64,000 nucleotides of DNA from Streptomyces sp. f51 (GTDB lineage: Bacteria; Actinomycetota; Actinomycetes; Streptomycetales; Streptomycetaceae), in contig NZ_CP149798.1 of NCBI RefSeq assembly GCF_037940415.1, positions 7,473,001 through 7,537,000 on the forward strand. Direction: 5' to 3'. Shown in pieces: positions 25,190 through 33,738 of the stretch (positions are counted from its first letter, which is position 1; each line of letters opens with the position of its first letter). The translations under genes were made by a program, and so were the position numbers. The notes beneath the pieces were generated by a model, which worked only from the letters and a program-made list of their open reading frames with translations, had not been told where the DNA came from and did not search any database.

Positions 25190-26536
25190 ATGACCACGGT
25201 TCACGAACCCGCCACCGCGACCGACCCAGTCACCACCGCCGCGGACCTGTCGGTGTGGCCCGCCTCCACCACCGAGGCACCGCACGGAGACCTCTCCGTG
25301 GGCGGCGTGCCGCTCCCCGAGATCGCCGACCGCTTCGGCACACCCGTGTACGTCCTGGACGAGGCCGAGGTCCGCGACCGCTGCCGCACCTACCGGGACG
25401 CCTTCCCCGACGCGGAAGTCCTGTACGCGGCCAAGGCGTTCCTGTGCCGCGCGATGGCCCACTGGGTCGACGAGGAGGCCTTCGGCCTCGACGTCTGCTC
25501 CGCAGGCGAGCTCGAACTCGCCGTCACCACCGGTTTTCCGCCCGAGCGGATCGTGCTGCACGGCAACGCCAAGTCTCCCCGTGACCTCGACACCGCCCTG
25601 CGCCTGGGCGTGGGCCGTATCGTCATCGACAGCCCCTCCGAGATCGCCCGGCTGGCCGCCGCCGTCGGCCCGGACGGTCACCAGAAGGTGATGGTCCGGG
25701 TGGTGCCCGGCATCAGCGCCGGAGGCCACGAGAAGATCCGCACCGGCACCGACGACCAGAAGTTCGGCCTGTCCATCACCGACGGCTACGCGGCGCACGC
25801 CATCACCCGCATCCTCGACCAGCCGCAGCTCGAACTCACCGGCCTGCACTGTCACTTGGGCTCGCAGATCACCAGTGTCACGCCGTACCTGGTCGCCGTA
25901 CGCCGCATGGTCGGCCTCATGAGCAGACTGCACCGGCAGCACGGCCTGATCCTGCCCGAGATCGACCTCGGCGGCGGCCACGCCATCGCCTACCGCCCCG
26001 GCGAACCCGCCCTGGACCTCACCATGCTGGCCCGCAAGGTACGTACCGAACTCACCGCCGCCTGCTCGGCGGCCGGAATCCCCGTCCCGCGCCTGGTCAT
26101 CGAACCGGGACGGGCCATCGCCGGACCCGCGGGCATCGCCGTCTACCGCGTCCTGTCCGTCAAACACACCGGCGGCAACGTGTTCGTCGCCGTCGACGGC
26201 GGGATGAGCGACAACCCGCGCCCCGCCCTCTACGGCGTGCGCTACGCCCCCCGTCTGATCGGCCGGCACAGCACCGCCGGCACCGCCCGGGCGACCGTGG
26301 TGGGCAGGCACTGCGAAGCCGGTGACATCCTCGCCGCCGACACGGACCTCCCCGCCGACGTACGTCCCGGCGACCTGCTCGCGATCCCCGTGGCCGGCGC
26401 CTACCACCTGTCCATGGCCTCCGGCTACAACCTGGTCGGCCGCCCGCCCGTGGTCGCCGTCCGCGACGGACAGGCCCGTCTGCTCGTCCGCCGGGAGTCC
26501 CTGGAGGACATCCGCCGCCGCGACGTGGGGCTGTGA
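25190..26536 (+). CDS. lysA: Diaminopimelate decarboxylase-type PLP enzyme
   Basis: 448 residues of a fold III PLP decarboxylase. YAAKAFLCRA holds the PLP-binding Lys (about residue 83). HGNAKSP, the GLHCHLGSQIT strand with the catalytic-site His, the glycine turn DLGGGHAIAYRP, EPGRAIAGPAG and the C-terminal GAYHLSMASGYN follow the LysA pattern. The expected reaction is meso-diaminopimelate to lysine plus CO2, the last step of lysine synthesis. The usual catalytic Cys position carries a different context, and Streptomyces has another lysA near thrC, so this may be a paralogue with altered substrate. Confidence 0.8.
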   Translation: MTTVHEPATATDPVTTAADLSVWPASTTEAPHGDLSVGGVPLPEIADRFGTPVYVLDEAEVRDRCRTYRDAFPDAEVLYAAKAFLCRAMAHWVDEEAFGLDVCSAGELELAVTTGFPPERIVLHGNAKSPRDLDTALRLGVGRIVIDSPSEIARLAAAVGPDGHQKVMVRVVPGISAGGHEKIRTGTDDQKFGLSITDGYAAHAITRILDQPQLELTGLHCHLGSQITSVTPYLVAVRRMVGLMSRLHRQHGLILPEIDLGGGHAIAYRPGEPALDLTMLARKVRTELTAACSAAGIPVPRLVIEPGRAIAGPAGIAVYRVLSVKHTGGNVFVAVDGGMSDNPRPALYGVRYAPRLIGRHSTAGTARATVVGRHCEAGDILAADTDLPADVRPGDLLAIPVAGAYHLSMASGYNLVGRPPVVAVRDGQARLLVRRESLEDIRRRDVGL

Positions 26537-26551
26537 CCGGCTCCTTGATCT

Positions 26552-26597
26552 CCCGGGCGGGCCGGTCATCCCTCCCTCGCCGGCCGGCCCGCCCGGG
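26552..26597. terminator. Bidirectional terminator between convergent genes
   Basis: CCCGGGCGGGCCGG pairs with its exact complement across an 18-base loop, between the stop codons of the decarboxylase and the potassium transporter. Confidence 0.8.
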
Positions 26598-26605
26598 ATC
26601 CGCCT

Positions 26606-28576
26606 CTACACGTCGATCTGGGAGCCCATGATGACCGTACGGTCCCGGGGCAGGCCGAAGTACTCGGCGGCGTCGGCAGTGATGTACGAGGTGGCGATGA
26701 ACAGCCGCTTGCGCCACGGGGCCATCGTCGGAGCCTTGCCCCGACGGAGTTCGATCGTCGACAGGAAGTAGGACGCCCGGTCGAGCTGGAGCGGCCCCTC
26801 GGTCAGGGCCGGATCCAGCATCGCCAGGGTGCTCGGCACGTCCGGCGTCTCCATGTAGCCGAACCGGGCGGTGACGTGGATGATCCCGTCGTCGGTGTAC
26901 CCGAGATCGTCCACGACGAGTCGCCGGTCCGCCGGGAAGCGGGGCACCGGCTCGGTCTCGATGGCCAGGAGCACGACCTGGTCGTGCCGTACGTGGTTGT
27001 GCTCGACGTTGGCCCGCATGGCCAGCGGCGTGGTCTGCTTGCCCCGGTTGAGGAAGACGGCCGTTCCCGGGACGCGGAGCGTCGGCAGCTCACCGCTGCG
27101 CAGACTCTCGACGAACCCGGGCAGCGACCCCTCGTCCCGGACCCGTGCCGCCGTGACGATCGCGCGTCCGCGCTGCCAGGTGGTCATGACGGTGAAGACG
27201 GTGAGGCCGATCAGCAGCGGCAGCCAGGCACCGTGCACGAGCTTCGTCAGGTTGGCCGCCACGAAGAGCAGGTCCACGAAGAGCAGCGGGCTCGCGCCGA
27301 GGACGACCAGCCACAGGGGTGTTCTCCACTTGGCCCGTGCGACGTAGAAGAACAGAAGGGTGGTGATCGTGATGGTGCCGGTCACCGCCATGCCGAACGC
27401 GAACGCCAGCGCCGTGGAACTGCGGAACGCGAAGACCAGGGTGAGGACCGAGACCATGAGCAGCCAGTTGATCCAGGGAACGTAGATCTGGCCGATCGTG
27501 GACTCCGAGGTGTGCGCGATGCGCAGCCTCGGCAGATAACCGAGCTTGGCGGCCTGGGAGGTGACGGAGTACGCGCCCGTGATCACCGCCTGCGAGGCGA
27601 TCACCGTGGCCGCCGTGGCCAGCAGGACCATCGGCCATCTGCCCCAGTGGGGCACGAGCAAGAAGAAGGGGCTGCTGATGTTGCTGTGGTCCGCCAGGAT
27701 CAGCGCGCCCTGACCGAAGTAACTGAGAACGCAGGCCGGGAAGACGAGGAACATCCAGCCGCGCGTGATGGCCCGGCGGCCGAAGTGCCCCATGTCCGCG
27801 TACAGCGCTTCCGCGCCGGTGACCGAGAGCACGACCGCGGCGAGGGCGAAGAAGGCGGTGCCGAAGTGACCGAACAGGAAGCCGAGCGCGTACGTGGGTG
27901 ACAGCGCCCTGAGGATCGCCGGGTGGTCGATGATGCCGTCCACGCCGCAGGCGCCGATGACCACGAACCAGGTGACCATCACCGGCCCGAACACCCGGCC
28001 CACCGCCGCCGTCCCCCTGCGCTGCACCAGGAACAGCACGACGATGATGACCGCGGTGATCGGCACGACCGCGCTCTCCAGCGACGGCTGGACGACCTTG
28101 AGCCCCTCGACCGCGGAGAGCACCGAGATCGCCGGAGTGATCATGCTGTCGCCGAAGAACAGCGAAGCGCCGAAGACGCCGAGGGCGGCCAGTACGGCCG
28201 TGATCCGCCGGCCACCCTGCGAGCTCCAGCGCTGTACGAGCGTGATCAGCGCCATGATGCCGCCCTCACCGTCGTTGTCGGCGCGCATCGCCAGCAGCAC
28301 ATAGGTGACCGTCACGATGGTCATCACCGACCAGAACACGAGGGACACGACGCCGTACACGTTGGCGGTGGTGACGGGGACCGGATGCGGGTCGCCCGGG
28401 TCGAACACGGTCTGCAACGTGTAGATCGGGCTGGTCCCGATGTCGCCGAAGACCACGCCGAGAGCACCGATCACCAGGGCGAGGCGAACCGCGTCGTGAG
28501 CGCTCGGACGGTGTTCCTCCGAGGCCCCCGTCACCGGCTCGCCGCCCGACGCGGCCCCGTTCCGGGGATCGGTCAT
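26606..28576 (-). CDS. kup: KUP-family potassium uptake protein
   Basis: 656 residues, a normal length for the family, with a GAGGAGCACGCC ribosome binding site. KUP/Trk-D carriers import K+ with protons across the cytoplasmic membrane. The N-terminal signature GVVFGDIGTSPIYTLQTVF is present, followed by about twelve hydrophobic helices up to residue 455. A cytoplasmic C-terminal domain follows (GTAVFLNRGKQTTPLAMRAN, HDQVVLLAIETEPVPR, ending YFGLPRDRTVIMGSQIDV). It is transcribed alone; nothing in the sequence shows a regulator such as a c-di-AMP leader. Confidence 0.96.
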   Translation of the reverse strand: MTDPRNGAASGGEPVTGASEEHRPSAHDAVRLALVIGALGVVFGDIGTSPIYTLQTVFDPGDPHPVPVTTANVYGVVSLVFWSVMTIVTVTYVLLAMRADNDGEGGIMALITLVQRWSSQGGRRITAVLAALGVFGASLFFGDSMITPAISVLSAVEGLKVVQPSLESAVVPITAVIIVVLFLVQRRGTAAVGRVFGPVMVTWFVVIGACGVDGIIDHPAILRALSPTYALGFLFGHFGTAFFALAAVVLSVTGAEALYADMGHFGRRAITRGWMFLVFPACVLSYFGQGALILADHSNISSPFFLLVPHWGRWPMVLLATAATVIASQAVITGAYSVTSQAAKLGYLPRLRIAHTSESTIGQIYVPWINWLLMVSVLTLVFAFRSSTALAFAFGMAVTGTITITTLLFFYVARAKWRTPLWLVVLGASPLLFVDLLFVAANLTKLVHGAWLPLLIGLTVFTVMTTWQRGRAIVTAARVRDEGSLPGFVESLRSGELPTLRVPGTAVFLNRGKQTTPLAMRANVEHNHVRHDQVVLLAIETEPVPRFPADRRLVVDDLGYTDDGIIHVTARFGYMETPDVPSTLAMLDPALTEGPLQLDRASYFLSTIELRRGKAPTMAPWRKRLFIATSYITADAAEYFGLPRDRTVIMGSQIDV

Positions 28577-28756
28577 GGCGTGCTCCTCTGATCGGATCGC
28601 TCTGCTTCGGGCGGTGTGGGCCGACAGGCGCCTTCCGCCGCGACGATACCGATCACGTGCGCATTCGCTCGTAGCGCACGCCGTTTGGTTCCGGGCCGCT
28701 CGCCGGCACCTGCCGGATCCACCCGTGCTCCGAGCCGCACCCGGCCGGCGTGTGGA

Positions 28757-29155
28757 TCAGGGGTGGTCGTGCCAGGCGACCGCCGTGATCTGCCAGCCGT
28801 CCGGTGTACGGGCGTACTGGAGGGTCTTGGTTCCTCCGCCCTCGAAGGGTTCGCCGTCCAGGATTCCGGACTTGCTGTATTCGCTGGTTCGGGAGGCGAT
28901 GTCGCCGGTGGTCCGCGTCTGTTCGGCGGTCTCCCATTCGGAGAACTCGACGAGACGGCCGTCCGCCAGGAGCCGCCTGCGCGGTTCGATGAACTCGTCG
29001 ACGGTGTAGACGGTGAAGTCCGGGCCGGTCTTGACGATCACGCCGCCGGGAAGCATGAGCCGCCGGATCCGGTCCACGTCGGCGGGCTTGCCGCCGCGGT
29101 TGTCGAAGGCGCCGAAGAACTGGGCGGTCAGTGCGTCTATCTCGGTCTTGGACAT
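28757..29155 (-). CDS. NTF2-like (SnoaL/DUF4440-type) protein
   Basis: 132 residues forming one cone-shaped alpha/beta NTF2 fold: IDALTAQFFGAFDNRGG, then VDRIRRLMLPGGVIVKTG, YTVDEFIEPRRRLLADG and a final beta sheet (TKTLQYARTPDGWQITAVAWHDHP). Members are small ligand-binding proteins or isomerases. No catalytic residues are certain. It lies just outside the left edge of the autoregulator locus, divergent from nothing obvious, and is probably not part of the pathway. Confidence 0.75.
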   Translation of the reverse strand: MSKTEIDALTAQFFGAFDNRGGKPADVDRIRRLMLPGGVIVKTGPDFTVYTVDEFIEPRRRLLADGRLVEFSEWETAEQTRTTGDIASRTSEYSKSGILDGEPFEGGGTKTLQYARTPDGWQITAVAWHDHP

Positions 29156-29224
29156 GGCGTGACGTTAACAGTGAGGGGCCGGTCGCTGGTGCGGGCCCGA
29201 CGTCGTCGTCCGGGGCGGTGTCCG

Positions 29225-30223
29225 TCAGTCGGTGGGGGTCGTCACGATCAGGCTGTCGAAGGCCTGGACGCCGTTCTGGGTGGCGGTCACATGGACGGCG
29301 GTGTCCTCGGTGGCGTCGTACCGGGGGAGCGGGGTCGCGGTGATGGTGCAGGGGCTGTGGAGTTCGACGGGGTGGTGGAAGGTGCTGCGTATCTCGATGG
29401 GAAGGACGCGGTACGGAGTGCTGACCGCTTGGGCGGCTTGCCGGGCGGCCTCCAGGAGCAGCATGACGGGGATGTGAACGGTGGGCTCGTCGGGCAGCGC
29501 GGGGTGGGTGGGGTCGATCCGCAACTGCCAGACGTGGACACCCTGTTCTGGGCGAGCGGCTGGAATGCCGAGCGTCACGTCCCGTGTATTGAGGCGGCCC
29601 ACGACGGGGGGTGGGAGGGCTCGCGGCAGGAGCGGCGGGCCGGAAGGCGGGCCGGGGCGGATCGCGTTCGGGTGGGTCCGGGCGGTGGGCGGCAGGATGC
29701 GCAGACCGATCCGGCCGGCCCCGACGAAGGTGTCGTCGTCCCGCAGCAGTTCGGCCTCCATGGCCATGGCCGTCACTCCTCCCGTTCCCGGGGCCGTGCC
29801 CGCACCAGGGGCCGCTTCGGGGACGCGGGCCATGTCCAGTCGGAACGTGGAGGGCCGGTGGTGCGCGAGGAGGCCGGCCGGGGCCACCTCGATGTCGAGT
29901 TCACTGACGGCCCATCGGTGGCCGCGGGGAATTCCGTCGTAGCTCCGGCCCACCAGAAGGGACGCCTGTCTCAGCGATTCGGCCGCCAGCAGGGGGTCGT
30001 GCCAGACACCGGCGATCGGCGTGTAGAAGGCGTGTCCCCGGGGCCACTGGGCGCCGAGGACGAAGGTGTCGGGGCCCGTCTGCTGCCAGTCGGAGATCAG
30101 TACGCCGGTGATCGCGCCGCGGTCGACGGGACGGCGGGGTGCGGTACGGAGGTGGGAGCGCCCGCCGCGGTGGGGAGTGTGGTCCGGGGCCGGGAGTGCG
30201 GGCGGGGGGTCGGTGAGGGACAC
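29225..30223 (-). CDS. AfsA/ScbA-family gamma-butyrolactone synthase homologue (left copy)
   Basis: 332 residues with two A-factor (hot-dog) repeats: VLISDWQQTGPDTFVLGAQWPRGHAFY at about 42-68 and, in the second half, HVWQLRIDPTHPALPDEPTVHIPVMLLLEAARQAAQ in outline. AfsA enzymes condense a beta-ketoacyl thioester with dihydroxyacetone phosphate to start A-factor-type signal synthesis. Conserved residues around ARQAAQAV are present. GTG start with GAAGGG upstream. It lies 45 bases after the flavin reductase, in one operon. It differs clearly from the copy at 51.6 kb, so the two may make different signals, or one may be an enzyme of the pathway. Confidence 0.88.
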   Translation of the reverse strand: MSLTDPPPALPAPDHTPHRGGRSHLRTAPRRPVDRGAITGVLISDWQQTGPDTFVLGAQWPRGHAFYTPIAGVWHDPLLAAESLRQASLLVGRSYDGIPRGHRWAVSELDIEVAPAGLLAHHRPSTFRLDMARVPEAAPGAGTAPGTGGVTAMAMEAELLRDDDTFVGAGRIGLRILPPTARTHPNAIRPGPPSGPPLLPRALPPPVVGRLNTRDVTLGIPAARPEQGVHVWQLRIDPTHPALPDEPTVHIPVMLLLEAARQAAQAVSTPYRVLPIEIRSTFHHPVELHSPCTITATPLPRYDATEDTAVHVTATQNGVQAFDSLIVTTPTD

Positions 30224-30268
30224 GCGGGTCTGCCCTTCGTGTGGCGGGCGGTGGGCCGGGGCCGGGCG

Positions 30269-30742
30269 TCAGGCGATGAGTTCGGCGAAGCGTCCGGCGT
30301 GGAAGACGAGGGGACCCTGGTCGTCGGTGATGGCGCCTTCGAGGGCCTCGGCTATGACCAGTTCGTGGTCGCCGGCCTGGTGGAGTGCGGTGATGCGGCA
30401 GTCCAGCCAGGCCAGCCCGTCCACGGGGATGGGGTGTCCGGCGCGGGTGGAGTCCCACGCGCCCTCGCTGAAACGGTCGGCGCCCTTGGTGGCGAAGGTG
30501 CGGCACAGCTGTGCGTGCTGCCCGCCCAGGATGGTCACCGCGAAGCCGCCTTCCTCCCGGATCGCGGGCCAGGTGGTCGACGTGGACGCCGCGCACAGAG
30601 CGATCAGCGGCGGGTCGAGGGAGACGGAGGTGAAGGAATTGACGGCCATGCCCACCGGGCCCGCCGGTGTCTGCGCGGTGACCAGGACGACCCCGGTGGT
30701 GAACCGGCCCAGGATGTTGCGGAACGAACGCTGCTCCAGCAT
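30269..30742 (-). CDS. Flavin reductase (HpaC/ActVB-type)
   Basis: 157 residues of the flavin-reductase-like FMN-binding barrel: FRNILGRFTTGVVLVTAQ, then AVNSFTSVSLDPPLIALCA, FAVTILGGQHAQLCRTFA and the late GDHELVIAEALEGA. It reduces free FMN or FAD with NAD(P)H and passes it to a two-component monooxygenase. The LLM-type oxygenase encoded upstream in the same direction is the obvious partner, although about 470 bases of low-complexity DNA separate them. ATG start with CTGGAGAG. Confidence 0.92.
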   Translation of the reverse strand: MLEQRSFRNILGRFTTGVVLVTAQTPAGPVGMAVNSFTSVSLDPPLIALCAASTSTTWPAIREEGGFAVTILGGQHAQLCRTFATKGADRFSEGAWDSTRAGHPIPVDGLAWLDCRITALHQAGDHELVIAEALEGAITDDQGPLVFHAGRFAELIA

Positions 30743-31212
30743 GTGCTCTCCAGCTGAAATACCGGCAAGGCGCCGACGGACGAGGAAGAAGATCGAATGA
30801 GGAACTCGGGTGAGGACGAAGGGTGGTGGAGAAGGGTGAGGAAGCCCGGTGAAGGGGACCGGCGGGGGCCGCGGGACCGGCGGGACCGGCGGGGGCGGGC
30901 GGAGAACTCGGGCGACGCCTGGTGGCGGGGCGGGGCGGGGCGGGGCGGGGAAAGGGGCCGGGCTCGGCGCGGGGGCGGTGTCTTCCGTCCCCGCGCCGTG
31001 TGACCCTCCGTCTGCCGTGCCGCTGTGTGCCGCGCGACCTAGGTGTGAGGTGCCGCCTAGAGCTGTGCGACCTACGTGTGTCGTGCCGCCCTGCGTTCTG
31101 CGACCTGCGACCTGCGACCTCCGCGTGTCGCGCCGCCCTGCGCTCTGCGCGGTGCGACTGCGAGCTCGGCGTGTCGCGCCGCCCGTGCCGAGCGGCGCGC
31201 CCGCGGCGGGGT
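30743..31212. repeat. Low-complexity, repeat-rich gap inside the cluster
   Basis: This 470-base stretch has no credible gene. The right half holds imperfect tandem copies of a TGCGACCT-x-CGTGT-CG(T/C)GCCGCCCTGCG block, including three adjacent CTGCGACC units near 31098-31115. The left half holds G-rich runs (GGCGGGGCGGGGCGGGG near 30921-30950). It separates the LLM oxygenase from the flavin reductase and may contain a promoter for the reductase-afsA pair. Confidence 0.7.
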
Positions 31213-32328
31213 TCAGCGGCCGTCGGCGCGGCTCGCGATGGCCCAGTCCACCGCTTCCTGCGGACGCGCCGCCGAGCCGGTGATCTGCGGGGACACATAG
31301 CGGGCCAGCAGCTCCAGGCTGCGGTTGGTCTTCTCGTACGAGGTCCAGTCGGCCACGTAGACCAGGAGCTTGCCGAAGCCACCCGTGGCCTCCTGCATGC
31401 GACGGATGCCCTGCACGACGTCCTCGACCGAACCGACGAGCGCGCCGCCGGCCTCGACCCGCGCCTCCAGCGCCCGCTCGCGCGGGGTGTCGGGGCTGAT
31501 GACCTCGCGTCCCGCCGCCTTGCCGAAGTACTCGAAGAGCCAGCGGTCGTATCCCTCACGGACGTCGGCGAACGCCTCGGCGCGCGTCTCCCCGACATGG
31601 ACCGGAAGCGCGATGCGCCAGTCCTCGCGCCGCAGGCTCCGGCCGTGCTCGTCCGCGGACTCCTCGGCGTACTTCCACTGCTGCGCCAGACCGATGTGGT
31701 CCGGAGCACCCGGCGTCATCAGCGCGAAGGGCAGCGCGAACGACGTCATGCTCAGGCCGTACTTGCCGACCAGGCGCGGGCTGGAGGAGGAGGTGCCGCT
31801 GGTGGCCATGGCCACCTCGATGCCGTCGGGGCTGAAGCGGGGCAACTGGAGCTTGGCGTCCTGGAGTTCGTACCAGTCGGTCTTCTGCGTGATCCGGGAG
31901 TCGCCGTTGACGAGCTCCAGGACGGTCGGCAGGGCCTCGTCCAGGCGGCGGCGCTGGACGTCGGGCGCCAGGCCGAACATCTTCGCGTCGAAGGGGACGC
32001 CGGGGCCGACGCCGAGGATGTAGCGGCCGCGGCTGAGGTGGTCGAGGTGGACGGCCCGGCTGGCGACGTGGAAGGGGTGGTGCCCGGACAGCGGTACGAC
32101 ACCGTGCGCCAGCTTGATCTGGGTGGTGCGCTGCGAGGCCGCGGCGATCATGGTCTCGGGGGCGCCGACCAGGCCCCAGCCCAGGGTGTGGTGTTCGCCG
32201 AACCACGCCTCGTCGAAGTTCAGCCGGTCCGCGTGCTCGACCAGTTCGAGGTTGCGGCGGACGGCGAGGTGCGGGTCCTGGCCGGTCTCGTGGACGGGGG
32301 ACAGGAAGAGACCGATACGGCTGTGCAC
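31213..32328 (-). CDS. LLM-class flavin-dependent monooxygenase
   Basis: 371 residues from a GTG behind CGGAGGAATGCT. The bacterial-luciferase-like TIM barrel is shown by RIGLFLSPVHETGQDP, AWFGEHHTLGWGLVGAPE (the metal/flavin-site His pair), IKLAHGVVPLSGHHPFHVA and DHLSRGRYILGVGPG. It uses reduced flavin and oxygen to hydroxylate or oxidise a carbon or nitrogen centre. It is last in the leftward run from the IS701-like gene, and a flavin reductase lies beyond. The substrate is unknown; in this ligase-rich locus an amino-acid-derived intermediate is plausible. Confidence 0.9.
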   Translation of the reverse strand: MHSRIGLFLSPVHETGQDPHLAVRRNLELVEHADRLNFDEAWFGEHHTLGWGLVGAPETMIAAASQRTTQIKLAHGVVPLSGHHPFHVASRAVHLDHLSRGRYILGVGPGVPFDAKMFGLAPDVQRRRLDEALPTVLELVNGDSRITQKTDWYELQDAKLQLPRFSPDGIEVAMATSGTSSSSPRLVGKYGLSMTSFALPFALMTPGAPDHIGLAQQWKYAEESADEHGRSLRREDWRIALPVHVGETRAEAFADVREGYDRWLFEYFGKAAGREVISPDTPRERALEARVEAGGALVGSVEDVVQGIRRMQEATGGFGKLLVYVADWTSYEKTNRSLELLARYVSPQITGSAARPQEAVDWAIASRADGR

Positions 32329-32466
32329 AGCATTCCTCCGGGGAATATGAAGACGGATCAGATTCCGGAGCTGATTCCGGAACCGGTGTGGGACGGGCTG
32401 AGGAGGTGGGCGCGAGGACCCACGGGAGGCAGCCGGCCATGAGAAGGGCCACGGCTGCGGCAGCCG

Positions 32467-33738
32467 TTACGGCTGCGGGACGACCCGGTAGACGGAGTCC
32501 TTGAGGCCGCGGACCTTCTCGTACGCGGCGTCGAGCTGGTCCTCGTCGCGCGCCGTGAGATAGACACGCATGGTGCTGGTCAGCAGGTCGGTGGTGGGGC
32601 GGATCCGGGAGCCGGGAGCCAGCTTCAGCCCCGCCAGGTACACGCTGTCGAGCGCGCGGATCTCGTCCACCGCCGCGGTGTCGACACTCTCGACGACCCC
32701 GTCCTGCTCGGTGGGGGTGTTGTAGACGACGCCGGGTTGCAGCCGGTCGTAGACGCGGCCGCCGTACTCGCGGCGGAACTCCTCCGGCCTGACGTACGCC
32801 CGGGCGGCCAGGCCCGCCTGGTTGTGGCCCAGGCACACGTCGTGGAAGCCGGCGTGGATGTTGCCGTTGAGGCGTGTGCCGATCTCGACGAGGGCGGGGC
32901 CCTGTTCGGTCATGATGACCTCGGCGTGCGCGGGCCCCCAGCGGACGTCGAGGGCGGCCAGCACCTCGCGTACGTACGCCACCAGGGCCGGCACCGGACC
33001 GGCGTCCGGAGCGAGGAGGATGTCCCGGTTGTAGATGTTCTTGCCCGAGGGCAGCAGCGTCTTCTCGTACTGCCAGACACCGCAGGTGTAGTGCTCGCCG
33101 TCGCTGCTGACGGTGTCGACGATGTACTCGGTGCCCTTGAGGTAGGACTGGACGAGGATCTCGGTGTTGGCCGTGCCGAAGATGTCCTTCGAGGCCAGCC
33201 CCGCGGTGGCCGCGGCGGTCACCTCCTCGGCGTTGTCGCAGATGTACACGCCGTCCGAGGCCGCGGAGCTGAGCGGTTTGACGACGACCGGGTACACGCC
33301 GCGCCTCTCGGCCCAGTCGGTCAGTTCCCGTACGTCGTCGCTCTTGAACTGGTCGGCGCACCGCACACCGGCGCGCCGCAGTGCTTCGATCATCTCGTAC
33401 TTGTCCCGGCGGGCCGCCGAGAGCCGGGTGCCGTTGGACGGCACCCCGAGTGCTTCGCCGAGGCGGTCCGCGAGCGGTACGGCGCCTTCCTGGCCGGCGA
33501 CCACGCAGACCGGGTCGTGGGCACGCAGCCGTTCAAGGAGCCTGTTCTCGTCGCCCTCGACGATGTTCTCCTCGTACTCGGACAGGCCGGGTGCGAGCAT
33601 CGTGGGGATCAGCTCGGGGGTGCTCTGCACATGGACGACCCGTGCACCGGTCCCGGTGAAGGCCGCGGGGTAGAAGTTTCCGGCGGAGTAGCCGTCGACC
33701 ACCACGACGGTGGGCCGCTGACCGCTGCTCTGGCTCAT
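32467..33738 (-). CDS. ATP-grasp ligase (L-amino-acid ligase type)
   Basis: 423 residues. The N-terminal domain starts PTVVVVDGYSAGNFYPAAF. The ATP-grasp core shows DKYEMIEALRRAGVRCADQF, YPVVVKPLSSAASDGVYIC (ATP-binding Lys), and the metal-binding HAEVIMTEQGPALVEIGTRLNG (Glu and Asn). This layout is that of BacD/carboxylate-amine ligases that form dipeptides via acyl phosphates. The start overlaps the aminotransferase stop by four bases (ATGA), so both enzymes are made together. It probably joins two amino acids or an acid and an amine in the pathway. Confidence 0.9.
   Translation of the reverse strand: MSQSSGQRPTVVVVDGYSAGNFYPAAFTGTGARVVHVQSTPELIPTMLAPGLSEYEENIVEGDENRLLERLRAHDPVCVVAGQEGAVPLADRLGEALGVPSNGTRLSAARRDKYEMIEALRRAGVRCADQFKSDDVRELTDWAERRGVYPVVVKPLSSAASDGVYICDNAEEVTAAATAGLASKDIFGTANTEILVQSYLKGTEYIVDTVSSDGEHYTCGVWQYEKTLLPSGKNIYNRDILLAPDAGPVPALVAYVREVLAALDVRWGPAHAEVIMTEQGPALVEIGTRLNGNIHAGFHDVCLGHNQAGLAARAYVRPEEFRREYGGRVYDRLQPGVVYNTPTEQDGVVESVDTAAVDEIRALDSVYLAGLKLAPGSRIRPTTDLLTSTMRVYLTARDEDQLDAAYEKVRGLKDSVYRVVPQP

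Noticed and set aside
24284..26536. A 750-residue version of the decarboxylase
   Set aside because: The N-terminal 300 codons are antisense to the stress protein and out of frame with SAV_915; the ATG at 25190 fits the family length.
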